From the NCBI GenBank assembly GCA_022780515.1, contig JALEUV010000024.1, forward strand, positions 80,793 to 130,075: DNA of 49,283 nucleotides, given 5' to 3'. The position numbers were made by a program, and so were the translations under genes. Positions 9,134 through 18,425 of the stretch are shown piece after piece. Each line of letters begins with the position of its first letter. The stretch's first letter is position 1. Below the pieces are notes generated by a model, which did not search any database, had not been told where the DNA came from, and saw only the letters and a list, made by a program, of their open reading frames with translations. This stretch comes from Anaerococcus sp. (lineage in GTDB: Bacteria > Bacillota > Clostridia > Tissierellales > Peptoniphilaceae).

Positions 9134-9691
9134 ATGATTTCAGCAAATGATTTAAGAAAAGGTGTAACTTTTGTATACGATAATGGTGTTTACCAGGTAA
9201 TAGATTTTCAACACGTTAAACCAGGTAAGGGTGCAGCATTCGTTCGTGCAAAAATTAAATCTGTAATGAATGGTGGAGCTAAGGATGTTACTTTCAACCC
9301 AAATGAAAAGTTTGAAGAAGCTATTATTTCTACAAAGGAAATGACATATTTATACAATGATGGCCAACTATACTACTTTATGGATCCAGAATCTTTTGAA
9401 CAAATTGGTATTGAATATGAAAATGTAAAAGATGCCATCATCTATGTAAAAGAAAATGAACCAGTTCAAATCAAATTCTATGAAGGTAATCCATTCCTAG
9501 TAGAAGCACCAAACTTTGTAGAACTTCAAGTAACAGATACAGAACCAGCTGTAAAGGGTGACACAGCTACAAACGTAACAAAACCAGCTACAGTAGAAAC
9601 TGGTGCAGTTATCCAAGTACCTGTATTTGTAAATGAAGGAGACGTTATTAAGATAGATACAAGAACAGGAGATTATCTATCAAGAGTATAA
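9134..9691 (+). CDS. efp: Translation elongation factor P
   Basis: A 185-residue EF-P with its three beta-barrel domains. It binds between the ribosomal P and E sites and rescues stalling at polyproline. The start at 9134 is chosen because the SD AGGAGG lies 5 bases upstream, the length then equals the family standard, and the earlier ATG at 9089 precedes the promoter. Visible features are the KOW-like N-terminus ([12 protein letters not shown]), the loop VKPGKGAAF with Lys at the position usually modified, and the C-terminal domain with [12 protein letters not shown]. First gene of the efp-yqhY-nusB operon. Confidence 0.97.
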   Translation: MISANDLRKGVTFVYDNGVYQVIDFQHVKPGKGAAFVRAKIKSVMNGGAKDVTFNPNEKFEEAIISTKEMTYLYNDGQLYYFMDPESFEQIGIEYENVKDAIIYVKENEPVQIKFYEGNPFLVEAPNFVELQVTDTEPAVKGDTATNVTKPATVETGAVIQVPVFVNEGDVIKIDTRTGDYLSRV

Positions 9692-9701
9692 GGAGTTAAT
9701 T

Positions 9702-10022
9702 ATGGCAAGTAATTTTGTAAATGGATCAGTAAAAATCGCAGATGAGATTCTTGATCAAATAGCAAATGCTGCTGCAAGTGATGTGTATGGGGTTATTAGT
9801 GAAGATCAAGGACATAACCTATTGAACAAGAACCCTAAGTCTAGGGTTACTAAGAATGGAGAGAAACTACATTTCCGTTTGACAGTAAACCTAGAAAACA
9901 ATGTTAAGGTAGTTAAAACTGTAAAAGACATCCAAAGCAATGTAAAAAATGTCGTAGAAAATATGACAGGCCTTAGCGTTGACAAAGTCGATGTAAATGT
10001 AGAAAATCTTGAAATAATATGA
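9702..10022 (+). CDS. yqhY: Asp23/Gls24-family protein (YqhY)
   Basis: A 106-residue Asp23/Gls24-family protein at the position of Bacillus yqhY, between efp and nusB. In Bacillus YqhY is linked genetically to acetyl-CoA carboxylase control, but the molecular role is not settled. The family helix is visible (ILDQIANAAASDVYGV), followed by strands and the C-terminal VDKVDVNVENL. It overlaps nusB by four bases (ATGA). Paralogue of the protein at 2283, with low similarity apart from the family core. Confidence 0.88.
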   Translation: MASNFVNGSVKIADEILDQIANAAASDVYGVISEDQGHNLLNKNPKSRVTKNGEKLHFRLTVNLENNVKVVKTVKDIQSNVKNVVENMTGLSVDKVDVNVENLEII

Positions 10023-10402
10023 GAAGGACTGAGCAAAGAGAACGGATCTTTAGATTAATATATGAAGATTCAATTAGCAAAATTGAAGAAGTAGATAGGT
10101 CCCTAGAAGATAAGGATCTTTTAGGGGAAGACTTTATACAAGATAGCCTAAATTCTTACCTTGACCACAAGTCAATGATAGATATAAAAATCGATGAAAA
10201 TTTAGATAATAAACATAAGAACTTGTCTAAGGTGGTTAGGGCTATCATTTGCCTATCTATAAATGAAATATATTTTATGGATATACCTACATCAGTTTCT
10301 ATAAATGAAGCAGTTAACCTTGCTAAGAAATATTCTAATCAAGATGACTATAGGCTAGTAAACTCTATTTTGGGAACTATTACTAGAAAAGATAATAAAT
10401 GA
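10019..10402 (+). CDS. nusB: Transcription antitermination factor NusB
   Basis: A 127-residue all-helical NusB (usually 130-150). With NusE/S10 it binds boxA RNA in rRNA operons and prevents premature termination. The C-terminal family segment IPTSVSINEAVNLAKKYS, the following Asp-Asp-Tyr region and VNSILGTI are visible. It overlaps yqhY and xseA by four bases each, indicating translational coupling. Confidence 0.95.
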   Translation: MRRTEQRERIFRLIYEDSISKIEEVDRSLEDKDLLGEDFIQDSLNSYLDHKSMIDIKIDENLDNKHKNLSKVVRAIICLSINEIYFMDIPTSVSINEAVNLAKKYSNQDDYRLVNSILGTITRKDNK

Positions 10403-11586
10403 GAAAATCTTTAAGTGTCAAACAGTTTAATGAATATTTAAAATCTAATATAAAACATGACCCGATATTTCAAAATGTTTACATAAGTGGTGAGCTGGTT
10501 AATATAAAGTTTAATAAGTCCCATTTATATTTTTCACTTAGGGAAGATAGGGATCTAGTTGACTGTGTAATCTATTATTATGAAGACTCAGGCCTCGATA
10601 TTGATTTTAATGAAGGAGAGAAGGTCCTAGTAAAGGGGGTCTTGGTCTATAACAACTACTCCTCTAGAGTTACAATATCAGCCAAGGACGTTACTAACCT
10701 AGGTAGGTCTGAAGCCTATAGCAAGTTCTTAAAAATGAAAGAAGACTTTCAAAAGAGGGGATTTTTTGATAAGGATAATAAAAAGTCTATCAAGAAATTT
10801 CCCTCAAAGATAGGTCTAATAACATCAGCTGATGGGGCTGCCCTTGTGGACTTTATATCGGTAATTAATCAAAAACCCAATGATATTCATATATACTTTA
10901 ACCCTGTCAGGGTCCAAGGTAATGATGCCGTTGATCTAATAGTCAAGGCCCTAGAAAGACTTGATAGGATGGATCTAGATGTAATAGTTATAACAAGGGG
11001 TGGAGGATCTGAGGTTGACCTTTCCACCTTCAATGAGAAAGACCTTATAGAAAGTGCCTACAGGGCAGAGACACCCATCCTTTCTGCCATAGGTCACAAG
11101 ATTGATTCAAGTCTCTTGGACCTAGTAAGTGATCTAAGCCTCCAAACTCCTACAGAAGCGGGATCTTTTATAGTCAAGAATTATTCTGATTTTGATAAGG
11201 ACTTTAGGAATAAGTTGGAGAAGATAGATAGCCTTGTTAATAAAAAATATGGTGACCTATACTTTAAGCTAATCTACTACAAGGAAATCTTAGATAAGTA
11301 TAGTCCCAACCAAAAGATAGAAGCTAGGATAAAGGACTTAACTTATATAAAAAATGACCTTGATACTAAGTTACTTAGGACCTATGAGAAAAATATATCT
11401 AGGCTTGGGCTTATAGACTTAAGGTTAAAGAGGATAAAAGACCTAATAGATCTAAGGAAGAAGTCTATTAGACTAAGGGATAGGTCGGGGTATGATGTAT
11501 ATTCTTTAGGACAAGTGAAGGTAGGGGATGAGCTTGAAATCGATTTTTATGATGGGAGTATAAAGGTTAGGGTTATAGATGGATAA
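10399..11586 (+). CDS. xseA: Exodeoxyribonuclease VII large subunit
   Basis: A 395-residue XseA, a little short of the usual 400-450. With XseB it forms exonuclease VII, which degrades single-stranded DNA to oligonucleotides from both ends. An N-terminal OB fold (residues ~1-100, including VYISGELVNIKFNKSHLYFSL) precedes the catalytic domain with ITSADGAALVDF, VITRGGGSEVDL and SAIGHKIDSSLLD. The C-terminal helical region is compact, which accounts for the short length. It overlaps nusB by four bases and xseB by eight. Confidence 0.96.
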   Translation: MRKSLSVKQFNEYLKSNIKHDPIFQNVYISGELVNIKFNKSHLYFSLREDRDLVDCVIYYYEDSGLDIDFNEGEKVLVKGVLVYNNYSSRVTISAKDVTNLGRSEAYSKFLKMKEDFQKRGFFDKDNKKSIKKFPSKIGLITSADGAALVDFISVINQKPNDIHIYFNPVRVQGNDAVDLIVKALERLDRMDLDVIVITRGGGSEVDLSTFNEKDLIESAYRAETPILSAIGHKIDSSLLDLVSDLSLQTPTEAGSFIVKNYSDFDKDFRNKLEKIDSLVNKKYGDLYFKLIYYKEILDKYSPNQKIEARIKDLTYIKNDLDTKLLRTYEKNISRLGLIDLRLKRIKDLIDLRKKSIRLRDRSGYDVYSLGQVKVGDELEIDFYDGSIKVRVIDG

Positions 11587-11764
11587 AAGTTTAGAAGAAA
11601 AATTTGAAGAATTAGAGGGACTCCTAGAGGAGCTTGAAAAAAGTGATACCAACCTTGATGAAAGTATCGAGATTTATCAAAGGGCAAAGGCCCTCTACAA
11701 GGAAGTAAATGACAAGTTAGAAGATTATAGGGCAAAGATTGAGATAATTAGTAAAGATGAATAA
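11579..11764 (+). CDS. xseB: Exodeoxyribonuclease VII small subunit
   Basis: A 61-residue acidic helical protein with the XseB pattern FEELEGLLEELEKSDTNLDE followed by IEIYQRAKALY. It is the partner of XseA. Its frame overlaps xseA by eight bases and ispA by eight bases, so the three are almost certainly translated as a coupled set. Confidence 0.94.
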   Translation: MDKSLEEKFEELEGLLEELEKSDTNLDESIEIYQRAKALYKEVNDKLEDYRAKIEIISKDE

Positions 11765-12584
11765 AGATATATATAAGAAAAATTTAGAAGAAAATAAAAT
11801 TATAATAGAAAAAAGAATTAATGAATACTTTGATAGTACAAGCATCTTAGATGAAGCAATGAAATACTCTATGGAAGCTGGCAAGAGAATTAGAGCGAGT
11901 TTGTACCTTGAAACTTGCAAAATTCTAGGTCATGACCTAAGTGGAGCAGATATAGATTTTGCCTTGGCTATAGAGATGCTCCAATCTTATACCCTAGTCC
12001 ATGATGACCTACCTGCTATGGATAATGATGACTATAGACGTGGTAAGGAAAGCACCCACAAGCACTTTGGTGAGGATATAGGAATATTAACTGGAGATGC
12101 TCTATTAAATGAGGGGGCAAATTTAATCTTTAGCCTTGCTAAGGAAAATCCAGCTTACATAGGAGCAGGGGACTATCTCTTTAAAAAATTAGGCAAGAGA
12201 GGAGTAATCTATGGACAAGTCCTAGACCTAGAAGAAAGGAAGGACTATGACCTAGACTTTATCCTAAGGGTCTATGAGAAAAAAACTGCAGACTTTTTTG
12301 TAGCCTGTCTTGTAGCAGGTGGCCTTGTGGCTGGAGCTGATAGTAAGGTCATCGAGAGCCTTGAGAAATATGGCTATTATTTGGGATTAGGCTTTCAAAT
12401 TCAAGATGACTTACTAGAAAATGAATATACAGATGAGTTAAATATTTTAAATATAATGGATAGACAAAAAGCTAATTCGATTTTAGATGAGATTAATAAA
12501 AAATGTAAGTTAGCTATTAGCGATATAGAAAATAATGATTTTTATATATTTTTAATTGACTACTTGTCAAAAAGAAATTATTAG
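11757..12584 (+). CDS. ispA: Polyprenyl synthetase (IspA-type), with an altered second aspartate motif
   Basis: A 275-residue trans-isoprenyl diphosphate synthase expected to make farnesyl or geranylgeranyl diphosphate from IPP and DMAPP. The N-terminal substrate residues (EAGKRIRASLY) and the first aspartate-rich motif DDLPAMDNDDYRRGK are intact. The second motif reads QIQDDLLE instead of DDxxD. The loop that normally follows (a Gly-Lys-x-x-Gly-x-Asp stretch, then Lys-x-Thr-Tyr) is absent, a loss of roughly 15 residues by eye against the E. coli enzyme. The frame is otherwise intact. Position after xseB matches Firmicutes order, but dxs and tlyA, which often follow, are missing. Confidence 0.88.
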   Translation: MNKDIYKKNLEENKIIIEKRINEYFDSTSILDEAMKYSMEAGKRIRASLYLETCKILGHDLSGADIDFALAIEMLQSYTLVHDDLPAMDNDDYRRGKESTHKHFGEDIGILTGDALLNEGANLIFSLAKENPAYIGAGDYLFKKLGKRGVIYGQVLDLEERKDYDLDFILRVYEKKTADFFVACLVAGGLVAGADSKVIESLEKYGYYLGLGFQIQDDLLENEYTDELNILNIMDRQKANSILDEINKKCKLAISDIENNDFYIFLIDYLSKRNY

Positions 12585-12592
12585 AGGCGGAT

Positions 12593-13045
12593 ATGAAAAA
12601 ATATACTAGACAAAGATTAATTTTAGACATAATTCAAAATAATGATGTAAAAACTCAAAGCCAACTTTCAGAACTCCTTAAAGAGCATGGAATTAATGCT
12701 ACCCAAGCGACAATTTCTAGGGATATCAAGGAACTAAGGATTTCTAAGGTACAAAGTGATGATTATGACTACAAGTACACAGTAGTTGATAATGACTATG
12801 ATAGTTTTACTGAGAGAATGGAAAAGATATTTAAGGAATCAGTCCTATCAATCGAGAAGTCTAACCAACTTATTGTGATAAAGAGTATTTCTTATTGTGC
12901 AACAGTTTGTGGTGCCTATATAACCAATGCAAAGCTAGACAATGTAGGTGGTATAGTAACAGGTATTGATACTATATTTATTTCTCCAGTAGATGGAGAA
13001 AAGATTGATGTACTAGTAGAAGATCTTAGGAGTTTGATTAAATAA
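12593..13045 (+). CDS. argR: Arginine repressor ArgR/AhrC
   Basis: A 150-residue ArgR of normal length. The N-terminal winged helix-turn-helix reads QSQLSELLKEHGINATQATISRDIKEL. The C-terminal domain, which forms hexamers and binds arginine, includes VGGIVTGIDTIFIS. The family represses arginine biosynthesis and activates catabolism. It lies between ispA and recN as in Bacillus. I see no ARG-box-like operator near its own start. The SD is GAGGCGG; the stop overlaps the recN start by one base. Confidence 0.95.
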   Translation: MKKYTRQRLILDIIQNNDVKTQSQLSELLKEHGINATQATISRDIKELRISKVQSDDYDYKYTVVDNDYDSFTERMEKIFKESVLSIEKSNQLIVIKSISYCATVCGAYITNAKLDNVGGIVTGIDTIFISPVDGEKIDVLVEDLRSLIK

Positions 13046-14739
13046 TGTTAGAGGAGTTATTTATCGATAACTTTGTAATAATTAAACGTGACCATATTTT
13101 TTTCGAAGATGGGTTTAATGTACTAACTGGTGAGACTGGTTCAGGTAAGTCACTTATATTTGAGGCAATAAACCTTGCCCTTGGCAAGAGGGCCGACAAG
13201 GATACTATTGGTAAGTTTGCTGACAAGACCCTAATCGAAGCAGTATTTGAGGTTGAAGAAGACCTTAAGGATAAGCTCTATGATATGGGCTTTTCTTTTG
13301 ATGATGATAATAAATTAATAATCACCAGAACTATTGGCAAGAAGTCCTCATCTGTAAGGATCAATGGCCGTATGGTAAGCCTTGCCCTACTTCGAGAGCT
13401 TGCAGGCTTATTAATAGATATATATAGGCAGGGCGATAGTAACTCCTTTATGAATTCATCCAACTATGGCGATCTTATAGATGAATATACCAAGGATAAG
13501 GAGAGCCAAGACTTACTAGATGAGCTTTATGGACTCAATAAGGAAAGGGAAGGATTCTTGGAGAGATTTTCCCATATCAACCTAAGTGATGAGGAAGTTA
13601 GGAGGGAAAAGGACCTCCTTAATTATCAAATAAATGAGATTGAAGATGTTGATATCTTTAATATTGACGAAGAAGCTATCAACATGGAATACCAAAAGTT
13701 AAACAGCATAACTTCTATTATAAATATTACCAACAAGATTAAGGAGATGCTCGATTCTTCTGACTTTACTACTCCATCAGTTACATCCTACATCAACGAA
13801 GCCATATCAGACCTGGATGATTTTACTTCTATGGATAATAAGATTGAAGACATCTATCAAAGGCTCATCACCTTATCTGATGAAGTAAATGACTTATACA
13901 ATGACTTGGATTCCTATGAGATGAACTTAGAGCAAGATCCAGAGAGGCTTTATGAGCTTGAAATGATTAACCAAGCAATATTTTCCCTAAAGAGAAAGTA
14001 TGGCTCAAGCCTTGATGAGATCAAGACCTATTATGAAGAAATTAAATCTAGGAGGTCAGAGCTTGAAGACATAGAAGATCTGAGGGCAAATATCAACAAG
14101 GAAATCTCAAAAATCGATAAAAAAATGGAAAAAACTGCAAGCGAGCTTTCTAATATAAGAAAGAAAAAAGCCAAAGTCTTAGAAAATGAGATTAATAGTG
14201 CCATAAGAGAGCTTAATATAAAAAATGGTAACTTTAAAATTTCCTTTGATACAAAAGATTCTATCAACAACAAGGGTCTAGATAAGATAGATTTTCTAAT
14301 TTCCACCAACAAGGGAGAGAGCCTCAAGTCCCTATCAAAGACTGCATCTGGTGGAGAGATTTCTAGGATAATGCTTGCCTTCAAGGAAGTTTTCTCAGAT
14401 TCTGATAAGGTAGGTACCTTAATATTTGATGAGATTGATACGGGTATATCTGGTAGAACTGCCCAACTAGTAGGTGAGAGAATCCTTAAACTATCAAGAA
14501 AGAGGCAAATTATAGCCATAAGCCACCTACCACAGATTGCATCTCTAGCAAGTAACCATATACTAATTAGCAAGGAGGATCTTGATTCCTTTACTATTTC
14601 CAAGACTGAAAGAGTCGAGGGAGCTAATAGAGTTAACGAAATTGCAAGACTTATAGGAGGGGTAGACATAACTCCAACTACTATAGAATCATCAAAAGAA
14701 ATGTTAAAAATGGCGGAGGATTTACGAAATGCAAGATGA
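13045..14739 (+). CDS. recN: DNA repair protein RecN
   Basis: A 564-residue SMC-like ATPase acting early in double-strand break repair. N-terminal Walker A (TGETGSGKSLIFEAINLALG), a long coiled coil (~residues 150-390), then the ABC signature SGGEISRIMLAFK, Walker B LIFDEIDTGISG and the switch histidine in ISHLPQIAS. Length is typical (550-570). It overlaps argR by one base and nudF by 11. Confidence 0.97.
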   Translation: MLEELFIDNFVIIKRDHIFFEDGFNVLTGETGSGKSLIFEAINLALGKRADKDTIGKFADKTLIEAVFEVEEDLKDKLYDMGFSFDDDNKLIITRTIGKKSSSVRINGRMVSLALLRELAGLLIDIYRQGDSNSFMNSSNYGDLIDEYTKDKESQDLLDELYGLNKEREGFLERFSHINLSDEEVRREKDLLNYQINEIEDVDIFNIDEEAINMEYQKLNSITSIINITNKIKEMLDSSDFTTPSVTSYINEAISDLDDFTSMDNKIEDIYQRLITLSDEVNDLYNDLDSYEMNLEQDPERLYELEMINQAIFSLKRKYGSSLDEIKTYYEEIKSRRSELEDIEDLRANINKEISKIDKKMEKTASELSNIRKKKAKVLENEINSAIRELNIKNGNFKISFDTKDSINNKGLDKIDFLISTNKGESLKSLSKTASGGEISRIMLAFKEVFSDSDKVGTLIFDEIDTGISGRTAQLVGERILKLSRKRQIIAISHLPQIASLASNHILISKEDLDSFTISKTERVEGANRVNEIARLIGGVDITPTTIESSKEMLKMAEDLRNAR

Positions 14740-15277
14740 AAAATTTTATGAGAAACCAATCAAATCTGATACTATATATGACGGTAAAATTTTAAAGCTT
14801 AAGGTAGAAACTGTAGAGCTTGCTAACAAAAAATATTCCAAAAGAGAGATAGTTGATCACCAAAAGGGTGTTGGAATCATAGCCCTTGATGGGGAAGATA
14901 AGTTATGGATGGTTAAGCAATACAGAAGGGCTATCGATAAGGTAACTATAGAAATACCAGCAGGCCTTGTAGAATCAAACGAACTTCCAGTAGAGGCTGC
15001 CAAGAGAGAACTCCAAGAAGAAGTAGGCTTTATTCCAAATGATATATCCTACCTCTTTGATATGCACGCATCTCCTGGCTTTACCAATGATAAGTTGTCA
15101 TTTTTCCTAGCCCAAGATTTTTCTGAATCTAAGCTTGACCAAGATGAAGATGAAAATGTCGAGGCTTTTTCTATGGAAATTGATGAGCTTTACAATATGG
15201 TAGAAAATGGCAAAATCACGGATGCCAAGACAATTATCGCTATTTTGTATGCTATAAAACTTAAAAATGAGCGATAA
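14729..15277 (+). CDS. nudF: ADP-ribose pyrophosphatase (Nudix hydrolase)
   Basis: A 182-residue Nudix protein of the ADP-ribose pyrophosphatase type, which splits ADP-ribose to AMP and ribose 5-phosphate. The full Nudix box is present: G-x5-E-x7-REL-x-EEVGF, starting at GLVESNE. The N-terminal VELANKKYSKREIVDHQKGV and EIPAGLVE segments match the NudF subgroup. The ATG at 14729 has the SD GGAGGA eight bases upstream, inside the end of recN. It overlaps scpA by 11 bases. Confidence 0.92.
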   Translation: MQDEKFYEKPIKSDTIYDGKILKLKVETVELANKKYSKREIVDHQKGVGIIALDGEDKLWMVKQYRRAIDKVTIEIPAGLVESNELPVEAAKRELQEEVGFIPNDISYLFDMHASPGFTNDKLSFFLAQDFSESKLDQDEDENVEAFSMEIDELYNMVENGKITDAKTIIAILYAIKLKNER

Positions 15278-15959
15278 GCTAAATATTGAGTTAGAATCCT
15301 TTAATGGGCCCTTTGACTTGCTATTAAGTCTTATAGAAAAGAAAAAGATCGATATCTATGATATAGCCCTAGAAGATATTACAAACTCATATTTGGAAGA
15401 AATTAATAAGCTTTCAGATATAGATAACCTGTCAGAATTTATCTATATAGCTTCAATTTTGTTAACTATCAAGGCCAACAAACTTACTCCAAAAGAAGAA
15501 AATGAAAATCTAGAGGAAGATTTTATTTCCTATCTTATAACCTATAAGAAGATAAAGTCGGTAGAAGACGACCTAAAGTTAATGGAAGCAGAAGCGAGGA
15601 AGATTTATTCTAAGTATCAGGAAGATCTAAGCCAATTTGAAATATATAACGAAGTAAAAATAGACAAGGATGTAAATATTCTAAAAACTGAATTCGAGAA
15701 GGTCCTCAAAAACCTTGACAAGAAAAGTCCTAGGCCAATATTTGAGCCTACTAGGATAGAAGATGTAAATGAATATGTCGAGAAAATAAGAAAGACCTTA
15801 AATTTTGCTAAGACCCTAAGACTTGATAATATTACCACAAGAATAAGGTCGAAGTCTGAGTGTATAGCGACCTTTCTAGCCTTGTTGGAACTAGTAAGGC
15901 TTAGGGAAATTGAACTTGAGGAAAAAGCTGAGAATTCTTTTTTTGTAATTAAGAGGTAG
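15267..15959 (+). CDS. scpA: Segregation and condensation protein A (kleisin)
   Basis: A 230-residue kleisin that bridges the SMC dimer and recruits ScpB in chromosome condensation. The N-terminal SMC-neck-binding segment is clear (FNGPFDLLLSLIEKKKIDIYDI), as is the C-terminal winged helix that ends in a FLALLELVRLREIEL segment. It overlaps nudF by 11 bases and is followed two bases later by scpB, the normal pair. Confidence 0.96.
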   Translation: MSDKLNIELESFNGPFDLLLSLIEKKKIDIYDIALEDITNSYLEEINKLSDIDNLSEFIYIASILLTIKANKLTPKEENENLEEDFISYLITYKKIKSVEDDLKLMEAEARKIYSKYQEDLSQFEIYNEVKIDKDVNILKTEFEKVLKNLDKKSPRPIFEPTRIEDVNEYVEKIRKTLNFAKTLRLDNITTRIRSKSECIATFLALLELVRLREIELEEKAENSFFVIKR

Positions 15960-15961
15960 GC

Positions 15962-16495
15962 ATGGACAAGAATTATTTGAAGGGACTAATTGAAGAAGTT
16001 TTGTACATATGGGCAGATCCTATTGATATAGACGATCTATCAAAAATCATCTATGACTATGGCAAAAAAGATATCGAAGAAGCTCTGATTGAAATAAAAA
16101 ACGAGAGAGATGAGAGAACTTCTGGACTAGTCATTAGGGATTATAATAAGGCTTACAAATTTACAACCAGGGATGAGCATAATAGGTATTTCGAAAAGGT
16201 TGTAAAAAAGAGTGAGAAAAAACTTTCTTCTTCAGCCCTAGAGACCCTATCAATTATTGCCTACAAGCAGCCTATAACCAGGGCTGAAGTCGACAAAATA
16301 AGAGGAGTCAATTCCCAGTCGTCCATTGACACCCTACTAGATAAGGACCTCATAGAAGAAAGAGGCAGACTTGATAAGATAGGAAAGCCTATTATCTATG
16401 GGACAAATACAAATTTTCTAGAATATTTTAATATCTCTTCCCTGGATGACCTCCCAGAAATTGAATTTACAATCGAGGAAGACGATGAGGATTAA
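15962..16495 (+). CDS. scpB: Segregation and condensation protein B
   Basis: A 177-residue ScpB with two winged-helix domains: N-terminal GLIEEVLYIWADPIDIDDL and C-terminal ALETLSIIAYKQPITRAEVD, with the RGVNS segment. It binds the central region of ScpA as a dimer in the SMC-ScpAB condensin. The acidic C-terminus overlaps the rluB start by 11 bases. Confidence 0.96.
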   Translation: MDKNYLKGLIEEVLYIWADPIDIDDLSKIIYDYGKKDIEEALIEIKNERDERTSGLVIRDYNKAYKFTTRDEHNRYFEKVVKKSEKKLSSSALETLSIIAYKQPITRAEVDKIRGVNSQSSIDTLLDKDLIEERGRLDKIGKPIIYGTNTNFLEYFNISSLDDLPEIEFTIEEDDED

Positions 16496-17186
16496 TAAAT
16501 TTATTGCAAAAAGTGGAATAACTTCCAGGAGGAAGGCTGACGAGCTAATTAAAAATGGCCTTGTTAAGGTAAATGGACAAAGGATTAGTGAGCCTGGACT
16601 TGATATAAAGGATAGTGACCAGGTGGAGGTTAATGGCCAAGTAATAGGCATAGAAGAGAAATTTTATATCAAGGTCTACAAGCCAGTAGGTTTTATTACA
16701 AGTAATTATGATCCACACAATGACAAGGATTTAAATTACTTGGTCAAGGTTGACAAGAATTTTTTTGCGGCAGGGAGACTTGATAAGGATAGCGAGGGGC
16801 TCCTTATAGTAACTAATGATGGTGACTTCACCAATAGGATAATCCACCCTAGACAAAAACTTGATAAGGAATATATAGTAAAAGTCGATAAAAAATTAAG
16901 TAAAAAAGAAGAAGATCTTTTCCAAAGAGGCATCGATATAGGTAGGGGTGAAATAACCTCTGATGCTAAAATTAAGCTTTTAGATCCTAAAAAAAATACC
17001 TACCGAGTAATAATTCACCAGGGATTTAATAGGCAAATTAGGAGGATGTTTGGTTATTTTAATGTAAATGTCCTAAGCCTAAAGCGTATCAGGATTGGAG
17101 AAATAAAGCTTTCTGATATGAAGCCCTATGATAATAGGTATTTTGATGAAGGTGAGCTTAGTTTCGTTAAGAAAGTTAAGGGATAG
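16485..17186 (+). CDS. rluB: 23S rRNA pseudouridine synthase, RluB/RsuA family
   Basis: A 233-residue pseudouridine synthase. The N-terminal S4 RNA-binding domain begins MRINKFIAKSGITSRRKAD and continues with GLVKVNGQ. The catalytic domain contains GRLDKDSEGLLI, in which the Asp is the nucleophile, and the late motif GFNRQIRRMF. The start is placed at 16485 rather than an upstream in-frame ATG (16446), because the family starts at MRINKF and the upstream extension lies within scpB coding sequence. In Firmicutes the gene next to scpB is usually rluB; the exact 23S target is inferred. Confidence 0.93.
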   Translation: MRINKFIAKSGITSRRKADELIKNGLVKVNGQRISEPGLDIKDSDQVEVNGQVIGIEEKFYIKVYKPVGFITSNYDPHNDKDLNYLVKVDKNFFAAGRLDKDSEGLLIVTNDGDFTNRIIHPRQKLDKEYIVKVDKKLSKKEEDLFQRGIDIGRGEITSDAKIKLLDPKKNTYRVIIHQGFNRQIRRMFGYFNVNVLSLKRIRIGEIKLSDMKPYDNRYFDEGELSFVKKVKG

Positions 17187-17213
17187 AAAAGGTCTATTTT
17201 TGTGGTGAAATTT

Positions 17214-18425
17214 ATGGTAAAAGTCGGTATCATAGGTGCAGGTCCGGCAGGAATATTTGCAGCTATCAATCTAAAAAATTCAAATAATGAAGTTTATCTA
17301 CTCGATAAAAATGACCGTATAGGTAGAAAGCTCCTTCTTACCGGCAATGGAAGGTGTAATATAACTAGTGGAAAATTCTATGATAATTTTTTGGACCATA
17401 TAATTAGAAACAAGGAATTCCTCTATTCTTCCTTTTCGACCTTTGATAACTTCGCTATGATCGATTTTTTAAATAGGGAGGGTATTCAAACAATAATAGA
17501 AGAAGATGACAAGGTCTTTCCTAAGTCAATGAGGGCAACTGATATTGTAAACTTATTTGAAAGGCTGATAAAAGAAAGAGATGTTAAATTCCTTCCTAAT
17601 ACCAAGGTCAAATCAATCACTAAGGATGAAAACTTTAAACTTGAAACTTCTAGGGGGCAGATGGATTTTGATATCTTGCTAATAGCCTGTGGTGGTCTAT
17701 CCTATCCAAAGACTGGATCTAGTGGAGATGGCTACAAGTTCGCCAAAAGTTTTGGCCACACTATAGTAGAGCCTCTACCATCCCTATGTCCTCTTTATCT
17801 AAAAAAGACTTTGCCAATAAAGGCCTTAAGTTTATCAGATATAGAGATAAGGACCTATACAGATGATAAAGACTTTAGTGAAGTGGGAGATATCTTGCTT
17901 ACCCCAAACTTTATCACAGGACCTGCCGCCTTAAGACTTCAGGCAAGGGCTGCTAGGGATAATATTAATAGGATATCTCTCGACTTTAAGAAAGATATGA
18001 GAGATGATGAACTTGATAAAATTATTTTGGATTATTTAGACAAGAACCCAAAGAAGACTATATCCAATAGTTTAAAAGGATTTATAAATGAGGGCTTAAT
18101 TGAAAAACTCTTAGATGAAGGGAAGATTAAGAAAAATAAGCCATCAAATCAAATTACCAAGGAGGAAAGGGAAAAACTTGCCTCCCTAATAAAAAATTTC
18201 ACATTAGAAACTAAAGAAAATAAAAACTTTAGTAGCGCTGTTGTAACGTCTGGTGGGGTCAAAACTGCAGAAATTAATCCCAAAACCATGGAGTCCAAAC
18301 TCGTAAAGGACTTATATTTTGTTGGTGAAGTCATCGATATAGATGGGTTAACTGGTGGTTTTAATTTGCAAATTGCCTTCACAACAGCCTATAGTGCAAG
18401 TCTTGCTATAAAGGAGAAATTATGA
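17214..18425 (+). CDS. NAD(P)/FAD-dependent oxidoreductase, HI0933/BaiN family
   Basis: A 403-residue flavoprotein of the HI0933/YtfP/BaiN-like family. The N-terminal Rossmann motif is VGIIGAGPAGIFAA, followed by KLLLTGNGRCNIT; near the C-terminus are VTSGGVKTAEINPKTMES and GLTGGFNLQIAFTTA, both family signatures. The ATG at 17214 is preferred over two GTG codons at 17202/17205 because it places MVKVGIIGAG at the N-terminus and has the SD GGTGA just upstream. The substrate is unknown for most members; a few reduce bile-acid intermediates, but nothing here supports that. It overlaps cmk by four bases. Confidence 0.88.
   Translation: MVKVGIIGAGPAGIFAAINLKNSNNEVYLLDKNDRIGRKLLLTGNGRCNITSGKFYDNFLDHIIRNKEFLYSSFSTFDNFAMIDFLNREGIQTIIEEDDKVFPKSMRATDIVNLFERLIKERDVKFLPNTKVKSITKDENFKLETSRGQMDFDILLIACGGLSYPKTGSSGDGYKFAKSFGHTIVEPLPSLCPLYLKKTLPIKALSLSDIEIRTYTDDKDFSEVGDILLTPNFITGPAALRLQARAARDNINRISLDFKKDMRDDELDKIILDYLDKNPKKTISNSLKGFINEGLIEKLLDEGKIKKNKPSNQITKEEREKLASLIKNFTLETKENKNFSSAVVTSGGVKTAEINPKTMESKLVKDLYFVGEVIDIDGLTGGFNLQIAFTTAYSASLAIKEKL

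Noticed and set aside
14031-14759. A 242-codon open frame antisense to recN and the nudF start
   Set aside because: It lies opposite well-conserved recN coding sequence, its product is low-complexity Ser/Leu/Ile, and it has no SD; it is a shadow of recN codon bias.
17202-17213. GTG start for the FAD oxidoreductase
   Set aside because: It would add four residues before the conserved N-terminus and would overlap the SD (GGTGA) of the ATG at 17214.
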